DNA of 64,000 bases, from contig JBBBWG010027756.1 in assembly GCA_037176905.1 (NCBI GenBank), forward strand, positions 62,001 to 126,000, written 5' to 3'. The translations under genes were made by a program, and so were the position numbers. This document shows positions 56,808 to 64,000 of this stretch, in pieces (positions within the stretch are counted from its first letter, which is position 1; each line of letters opens with the position of its first letter). The notes beneath the pieces are model-generated. The model was not told the DNA's origin and did no database searches. It was given only the letters and a program-made list of their open reading frames with translations. Origin of the DNA: Azolla pinnata (taxonomy: Eukaryota > Streptophyta > Polypodiopsida > Salviniales > Salviniaceae).

Positions 56808-58360
56808 GAGTTGATTTTATATCAAGAACTTGAAAGATGTTGCGCAGGCATGTTAAATGAAGTGAACTTGTGGATATTTTCCTTTGTACTTTTTGGGCAC
56901 AGTAAATCCTGTATAAAATATTTGTTAGGGTATCACAGATGTCTTGCTGAAAATGTCCTGGTGTGTTCAATCTGTAGTGTAGAAAATTGCAATCTATAAC
57001 GCCTTTGAACATCCTGAATAAAGTTTAGAAGATCTATTATATGATATGCTTAACATATTACAAAAGATAAATCACGTTGATGGTATTCATGGCTTGTCTT
57101 CTAACTCTGCAATTTTTGTTTCCTTGCATCACTCGAATACCATATGATTTTTTAGTCATGATCTCTGTATGAATAGACATTTTATCTTATCATCCTCATG
57201 GTGGCACTAGACTAAACGGTGTAAAATATACAATAAAAGTTCTGGTAATTTGGTTACATGCCAACATTTGTTTGCTCTCCAATATATAGCCTTAGCCTTG
57301 GTAGACCCCATCGGTGTCAAAGAGAGAGATTCATAGATGTAATCTCTTGATAGATCTCATAGATGTCATGACATTTTCTGATTCTTGGATCTCGAAAGAG
57401 GAGGCTAGTTGACAATGATATTCTCATCCCAAGTGGATATTCTGGATTACACGCCCTATTTGAGATGTTGTAGCTTCCAAACGGTGCAATTTCAACTGTG
57501 CATGCTGTTTTCTGACTTATTGGTACATGATGCTGCTATTCACAATCAAAAGCCTTGTGCCATGTTCCATCTCTTAGTAGCATATTCACATGCTTGATGA
57601 AACTTGATGATGCCATGATTGATTGGATTGCCGTTTGGTAATTGCCTGCCATATTGTACAGTTGGTTGGAGGTTCAGCTCCTGCCAGATGAACTGTATGC
57701 ATGATAGATGATACAAATTCATTGTAGTACACTATATATAGATGGGCATGCAATCTATATGAGAATGCCATGTGTACTATGGTTGGAAACATGCAATGCA
57801 GTCCACGGTGTATCAACGTAGCCCTACGGTCGAGGCTTTTTCACGGAGTGCAGCGATTCATAGGTCTAAACGATCAGATGGCTCGATTTCTCGACAACCT
57901 TAGTTTGGATCGCTACAAATCATGTTCTTATCTTTGAAAATGTCCAAACAATTAATTACCACCTTAAAATCATGACTCTAATCACTCAATTACTCATCCC
58001 AACAATTAGTTATTAAAGAGGATAAACGTTCGAATTGTTAGCTGTTGCCAGAGATGAATGCGAAGCCACGAGGAACAAAATCAAGTTAAATGAAATGTTT
58101 GTGTTAAATGCTTGCATCGATAATCCCTTTGATTACCTTCTTCTTGCTGCATGCTAGAAGAAGCAAGCTATCTCATAGTAATGGGAATATTCTTTCTTTC
58201 TTTCTCTCTCACTCTCTCTGGGCTGCATCGAGATAAATAAGATTATAGATTCGGAGGAATATGCAGATGGTGCTGCAATCAACCTGAATGGCCATCATGA
58301 GAATATGGCGGCGCACAACAAGGACATGGCGGGTATCAACTGGAATAATGCGAAGATCGT
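56808..58360. other. Intergenic, nothing recognised
   Basis: 3' UTR of the preceding gene expected first. (TTTC)n/(CT)n at 58192-58220. Otherwise unique AT-rich DNA with short frames only. Confidence 0.5.
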
Positions 58361-58361
58361 G

Positions 58362-59096
58362 AGGGCATGATCATCAGCATCAACATCAGCATCATCAACA
58401 TCACCGTCATCAACATCAGCATCACCGGCATCACCATCATCGTCATCTTCGCCCATGATCAGCAACATCAAAATCATCAAGCTCATCCCAATCAACATCA
58501 TCAGCATCGTCACCATCAACATTATCGCCATCAACAACATCACCAGCTGCATCAACAACATCATCATCAACATCATCATCACCACCACGAGTAGCATCAA
58601 CATCAACATCATCAACATCATCATCACCACCACGAGTTGCATCAACATCATCATCATCAACATCATCATCATCACCACCACCAACATCATCATCATCGGC
58701 AACACTGGGCATCACCACCATCACCACCACAATCATCATCAACAACAACAACAACATCATCATCATCAGCACCAGCATCACCAGCATCAGCACCATCACG
58801 ACCACCACATCAACACCATCATCATCATCAACACCACCATGATCAACACCAGCATCAACACCACCACCACCATCACCATCATCAGCATCACCACCACCAC
58901 CACCATCACCATCATCAGCATCACCACCACCACCATCAGCACCATCATCATCATCACCACCACCACCACCACCATCACCATCATCAGCTTCACCATCACC
59001 ATCATCAGCTTCACCAGCGTCAGCATCAGCATCAGCATCATCGGCACCACCATCGCCATCGCCATCGCCATCGCCACCGTCTTCATCCTCGTCATC
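58362..59096 (+). repeat. Large imperfect (CAT/CAC)n triplet microsatellite
   Basis: About 735 bp of CAT, ATC, CAC and AGC triplets with internal higher-order duplications (CACCACGAGTAGCATCAACA and its variants at 58579 and 58627; CACCATCACCATCATCAGCA several times at 58867-59010). Same composition and length class as 6178-6935. It lies 360 bp upstream of the DUF4050 start. Confidence 0.9.
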
Positions 59097-59458
59097 GGCC
59101 CGTCTAGATTCCTTCTTCTTTTATGCAGCCTTTGTTGAAAAGCAGACTGTTTTTCTCCATCTCCATATCCAGATTCCATCCCCCTCTCTCTGTGCTCTCT
59201 CTCTCGTCTATCCCCCTCTGGTTCCGAACACCCATCCGACCCAACAGGTGCACAGCCCTTGTTTGTGCAGAGTGGCCAACGCCCACATGAACACGGTGGT
59301 CTGATTTCTGTTGTGTTGGAAACATAAAGAAGCGATCTGCTGCTTCTGCCGGTATTCTGGCGTTGAGCTGGTGCAGAGCCCCTGCTTCTCTAGAGAAGAG
59401 GAAAGGAATATTAAGAAAGCAATCTGTTGACAATTCTCCTGTATCCTCCACAGATTTC

Positions 59459-62373
59459 ATGGCAATGGTCGCAGCTCAGTTCTGGTAAGCTTTCCCAGAA
59501 TCCCCTCTTTGCCGTTTCAGGTTTTCATTTTATCTGTTTCCCTCCAGAAGCCGGTATTAGCCCAACCTGAAATCTAGGCTGTGAAAACAGTAAGTTTTAT
59601 TTCAACTTTCATTTCTGTGGAATTTCATATGTTTTTGCAAGACAAAGACAAAGACAAGCAATCTTTACTCTCAAGGATTACATGTTTTTGCTCTTTTGTG
59701 GTATGGAGAATCTCGCTGTCGTTTTTGTATTTGTTTTGTATGCTTGATAAAGGCTAGGGCTTTAATCTGAACTGTGACGATTTGTACACACACAAAACAC
59801 ACACACACACAGAAAACACAGACACATGCATATTGAGTCATGAGAAATTAAGAAGAATGACATGGTCTGACTGTATAATTGCCTGACATAGAGTCATAAT
59901 TTTGGTAGAATGGATTGACTGAGGATATTTGCGGTGTAACAATAAACATTTAAGTTGTTTGGGTGATTAAAGAAGAATATTACGGCAGATTCCTTATATT
60001 GTTTATTGTAAAGAAATAATATGGAATGAAGCATACACCATGTTCAGTGTCATACGCACAGATTATGCTTCTATAAAATGAATATGTAATGGATTGTACA
60101 TACCACATAAGCTTAGTAGAAAAAAGAGAAGAAACTTTTAATTTCTGCTGACTATATGATCTCATGAAGTTTTTCCTTGCTCCCTTGCAGTAGAGCTATG
60201 TGATTTCATGGTGCTCCATTTGGTGTATTGGACGTAGCTGAAAGTAGGCATTCATCATCCAACAGCTTCGATCACTTACATGAATGACTTAAAAGCCATT
60301 CTGTTGGCATTTTCTCAGCACCTTTCATGCATGGGGTGAGTGCTCACTCAATCTCAAAACTCATTATAAAACTCTAGTAGTTGTTGGAGTATTTACGTGT
60401 GAACCAAACAAAATTGAGCACAATATGTTTCTAAAAAACTGTTGGACAAGCCTAAAAGCACTGTAGTTTTCCAGGTTATATGACCGAGTAATTGTAGGTC
60501 TTCAACGAGTTACTACTACAGAAGGGGGGGGGGGTTCTTATCGTTTCAAAAGTGACATTGGAAGGAATAAAACCAATCTACTCGTAAATATCCAAATATG
60601 CTACAATTAATTCTGGTTGTGGAAAATTATGTGTATACCTATCAAGAAGGCATATACCAGATCTCATAACAAATTTATAGAAATTGGAACTAGTAAAGCC
60701 TATAGCTAAGAACGTTCAGCCAAAAAAAATTATATAATTGGAAGCGGATACATCCAACCATATTCCCACATCAATCTTGATGAACTTTGCATGGGATACG
60801 ACATATCATTCCATAGGGGCAAAATGTTCTCTTTTCTCTGCTGCTTTGCGTAAAAGGCCCCTGGATTGCATCATATTGTGCTTTCAATGTATGCACTGTA
60901 TCTTCCCATACATTGTCTTTGAACTCAATGGCTGGCTGCCTGATGTCTTGAAGCACCAACTGGCATCTAGATGTCCAAATGTTACATAATGTTACTGGGG
61001 CAAGTATCTTCCATAGCCTATCCTTAGAAACTTGAAAATTACATCGCTAATTACTTTGAATAGGAATGATCTTGCTTTTACCAAAGTGAAGAGTAATTCC
61101 TGTATCAGGCATGAGAGAATCTCATAAAGACCAACAGGGCCATACATACCACCTTCCACATGCTGTGCACTCCCATGAGATCATGATATTACTACTGAAG
61201 TTAAAGAATAATCTGAAGTTTCTTCTCCAAAGTTGTCTTGAAAATCAGCAGTCCCATAAAGCATGCCTAAGAATATGCCTCTTGGGGTTTGGTCTGCTAC
61301 TGTCAAATTCTCAATGATCCAGTATTCCTTCTTGAAGGTATCAGAAAAATTATATCTTCTCAAACTTGCGTGCAGCTGTATTTTGTAGCGTTTTGAACAG
61401 CAAGATGTGATTCATTTCCAACATGTCATAATAAATCAGTACAATAGAACCGCAGAACATCCCACTGTAATAATCTTATAATTTAGAAACTAAATACTCA
61501 TAGCTTTCAAGTATCGTTGACATAAATAAAGACAAAGGTCAGGACTCAATGGCCAAATGACACTTCAGACTAAGTCAGAACTCAACTGAAACATTAATTG
61601 ATGTCCCTTTATAACCTATTTCAACGAAAAGGAAATCACCATTTCTGTTGACAGCGCAGTAATTTATTGGAATATGTGTGTGCGTGTCCAAAATGTATAT
61701 GACAGATTGTTATACACGTTTATTCATGTGTAAGTATCCTCATTTGTGATTGTTTTGTAAGCTTATTGGAAAATTGTGAGTGCGTGCATGCATGCATATT
61801 TAGAGCTATATCAATATCTATGTATAGATACATACAAATGTACATGTATATGTGTGTATGTATGTATTCTAAATGTAGTCTCATTTGCAAACAGTGCAGT
61901 AATTGTTTTGGAATGCTCACTGGCGAATCGAGTGTGCATGTGCCTGTTGCTGAGAACTATGAAACGCAAAGAGATCAGCAGGGCTACAGGCATTCGCCTC
62001 TCACAGAGAGAAATCCTTGGAGCTCGAGCTCGATCGCCATCTTAGATGAGGATGATAACGTAGGGAATAAGCAGAGTGTTTATTCATCGCTAAGCATTGT
62101 GAGGAATCACATCCAGACAAATCAAGATGCAAGCTCCGGTCAGAGCATCGATGTGCCCTTTGTCAATCATGGTTAGGAAGGCAAGCCCTAAAGTTGGAGC
62201 TTTGGGGTTTTTGGGTCTTGTAATGAGTGATCTGCATCCATGTCTTTGTTTCTCTATTGTCGATTGACATGTCGGTCTGAAATTGCTTTTATAGGCTTGA
62301 TGCTCTGGGAGGAGCAACGAAGAGAATGGACCAAAAATCGTCTTCAAAATCCTAGGGAAAGATCCTCGATCAG
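59459..62373 (+). CDS. DUF4050-family protein, 5' part; gene continues past the window
   Basis: Exons 59459-59484, 61900-62171 and 62295-62373; junctions TG|GTAAGC, GTGCAG|TAATTG, CATG|GTTAGG, TATAG|GC and ATCAG|GTTCCC are phase-consistent. Protein starts MAMVAAQFCNCFGMLTGESS, goes through a Ser/Asn-rich region and reaches DVPFVNHGLMLWEEQRREWT, the FVNHGLxLWxxxRxxW core of plant DUF4050 proteins. The expected next block (a TYDxLL...FPQPIPL...FLVDIW region) is not seen before 64000, so the gene most likely runs off the right end or has a long intron there. Function unknown in the family; the N-terminal CxCF could be lipidated (guess). Intron 1 is 2.4 kb and holds a LINE-like remnant. Confidence 0.6.
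60750..61370 (-). mobile_element. LINE-like remnant (end of reverse-transcriptase ORF, zf-RVT region)
   Basis: Minus-strand pieces read RRYNFSD...YWIIENLTVADQTPRG, FQDNFGEE, then RLWKILAPVTLCNIWTSRCQ and EFKDNVWEDTVHTLKAQYDA. An IWTxR helix after an LWxxL block is how the 3' part of many plant LINE ORF2 frames ends. The pieces are out of frame with each other and there is no RT core or poly(A) tail nearby, so it is a short dead fragment. Assignment is from memory of such tails and is moderate at best. Confidence 0.45.
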
Positions 62374-64000
62374 GTTCCCATCCATCTCCTTGCAAATGAG
62401 ATTAGCAATGAGATAACTTGAGATTTGAATTTATGGTTAGGGTTTTTTTTTTGTGGATGCAGTTCTTCTTGCTTTTAGCAATGGCTTGTATCGTTTTTAT
62501 CTGTATAGACAATTGGAAATCACTATTGTATCAGATCCTAGGGTTGTTTTGCTTCAGATGTATAGGCAATTGGAAATCACCATGTATCGGATCCTTGGGG
62601 GGTTTCTTTTGTTTTTCTTTAGGTTTAGTTTTGTTAAAAGGCTGATAAACCTATCTTCTTACCTGTTTTTCAATTTTAGAATTTCTGCTCGATTATGTTA
62701 TTTGATTATGTTTTCTGTTTGTGAAATAAACAGGATCGATTCAACACACGTGGACCTTTTGTTAAGTAATCGCCCATTTGTGAACCCGATATCACTTTCG
62801 GTATTGGCTTGCCTTCAACTTGTATTAAATGTGATGAAGTTTTTTAAGTTTCGAGTTTGGTTTTCTTTTATCTTCAAGTTCTTAATGAGCTCGTGTCAAT
62901 GGAACTTGTGATAGGAAATGACCCGGTTTCTGGTGAGCATGTGGAAAGAAGAGGAGCTCAATCCTAATGAATAAGCGTTTATGTCTACATGAAGGCAAAT
63001 TTGGTTTTTTCGCCAGGCACCGAAATATGTATATGTATGTGTGTCGATGATGATGATGCCCTTCCTTTGTCTATAATTTTTTTCCTCTCAATGCCCACCA
63101 GTAACGTTTGGTAGGGGGATCGATGTATAATGTTCGATGATGTAACTTGATCTCATTTTTTATCGTATTTCCAATAAGATCATTATAGCATTTGCGAAGC
63201 AATGCAGCGATGCACCTGCTATCACCAAAAGGAGTCAGTCATAAGAAGAATCTTTGCTATGCATTGAGTATGTCATAAGTACTCTTTCAGTCTAGCTTCA
63301 AAAGCTACTTTTGCTTGATTTCTTTCAACAATACAGTTGGAAAGAGAACCAAATCAAACGAAGAGATTTTGAGATAGATTTCACCTAGAAAGAGGATATC
63401 GTACATGCTTGTAAGGTTTTCGTATTGGTTCAACAAGACAATAATCGAATGTCCTGATGACCACTATCTTTTATTAAATCTTTGCTTAACTGTATCGGTC
63501 TATTATTGAGTGGTGACAAGGTGGCCTTGATTGAGAAAAGGGCAATTTCTCCTCCCGAGAAAATACCATTTCTGATCCAGTTATTTGAGAAGCTTCTTGG
63601 TTGGGCCAGGAAAACCTCTGTATCATTTTTCAGACCATAATCGGAAGATCTTGATCGAAAGTGATACTGGGCATGATTGGAATTCCAATGTTGGCTACAT
63701 AAATTGAATATTGTGATCACACCTGGTCGGACAATGGTCGACAAACGCGGTTAGTTGTGTGTACCGAAATCGATTGATTAAAGCAAGCGATCGGGAATCT
63801 AGGAAGTGGAGTCCATGATGAATCTATCCATCAATCAATCAAGTGAACAAACCTGATTGCTTCCAAGACAAAATCCCCCTTCTTTTTGTTTTCTCAAATT
63901 GCTAGATCCATTTCTATTCTTGAAGTGAGTGTGATTTGAACCCAAGCCAAAAACCAAACCTCTTTTTCTTGCCTTCTTTAGTGATATCTGCTCCAAATGT
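62374..64000. other. Right end of window: intronic or intergenic
   Basis: A tandem pair of about 60 bp at 62505-62595 (ATAGRCAATTGGAAATCAC). No further exon of the DUF4050 gene recognised. Otherwise AT-rich unique DNA. Confidence 0.45.

Noticed and set aside
58295-59179. Long Met/Val, Asn/Ile and His frames on both strands
   Set aside because: Same cause: the triplet tract at 58362-59096.
59104-59460. 118-codon minus frame
   Set aside because: Opposite to the likely leader of the DUF4050 gene and without any known domain.

Overview
This window looks like nuclear DNA of a vascular land plant, most likely a leptosporangiate fern such as Ceratopteris or Adiantum. That is inference from several signs: two very long intronless PLS-class PPR genes built from near-identical triplets (an expansion typical of ferns and lycophytes), plant-type TTTAGGG interstitial telomere tracts, GT-AG introns of 0.1-2.9 kb, plant-only families (CURT1, PLAT1, ACS10/12, DUF4050), and heavy simple-sequence DNA between genes.

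Layout. 0.5-3.7 kb (-): a PPR protein with nine PLS triplets. 5.6-6.0 kb: a solo LTR. 6.2-11.3 kb (+): an ACS10/ACS12-type aminotransferase, four coding exons behind about 1 kb of triplet-repeat leader. 13.1-15.7 kb (-): a second PPR gene with six triplets. 15.9-16.4 kb: a second solo LTR of the first one's family, followed by a tRNA-like stretch and an LTR-like fragment with a heat-shock element. 17-25 kb: gene-poor, with telomere-like blocks, microsatellites and a MITE-like element. 25.1-28.5 kb (-): a Dicer-like gene without helicase. 30.5-32.8 kb (-): ribosome-binding factor A. 34.1-35.5 kb (+): PLAT1-like protein, with a minisatellite in its intron and a tandem array from its 3' end. 38.1-38.7 kb: Ty3 integrase fossil. 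41.3-42.3 kb (-): CDI-like glycosyltransferase. 44.2-50.1 kb (-): TRM11 tRNA methyltransferase, six exons. 51.7-53.6 kb (+): CURT1. 54.6-56.8 kb (+): small one-helix membrane protein. 59.5 kb to beyond the window (+): DUF4050 gene with a LINE-like remnant in its first intron.

The genes do not form one pathway. Several serve organelles: the PPR proteins (organelle RNA), RBFA (probably plastid 30S maturation) and CURT1 (thylakoid margins). The most notable object is the Dicer-like gene at 25.06-28.55 kb. It has platform, PAZ, two RNase III domains and a dsRBD-like tail, but no helicase. Its second RNase III domain has lost key acidic residues. It recalls the minimal Dicer-like protein described in moss. 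The exon models were read by eye from frames, splice sites and remembered family sequences. No alignment or search was run.
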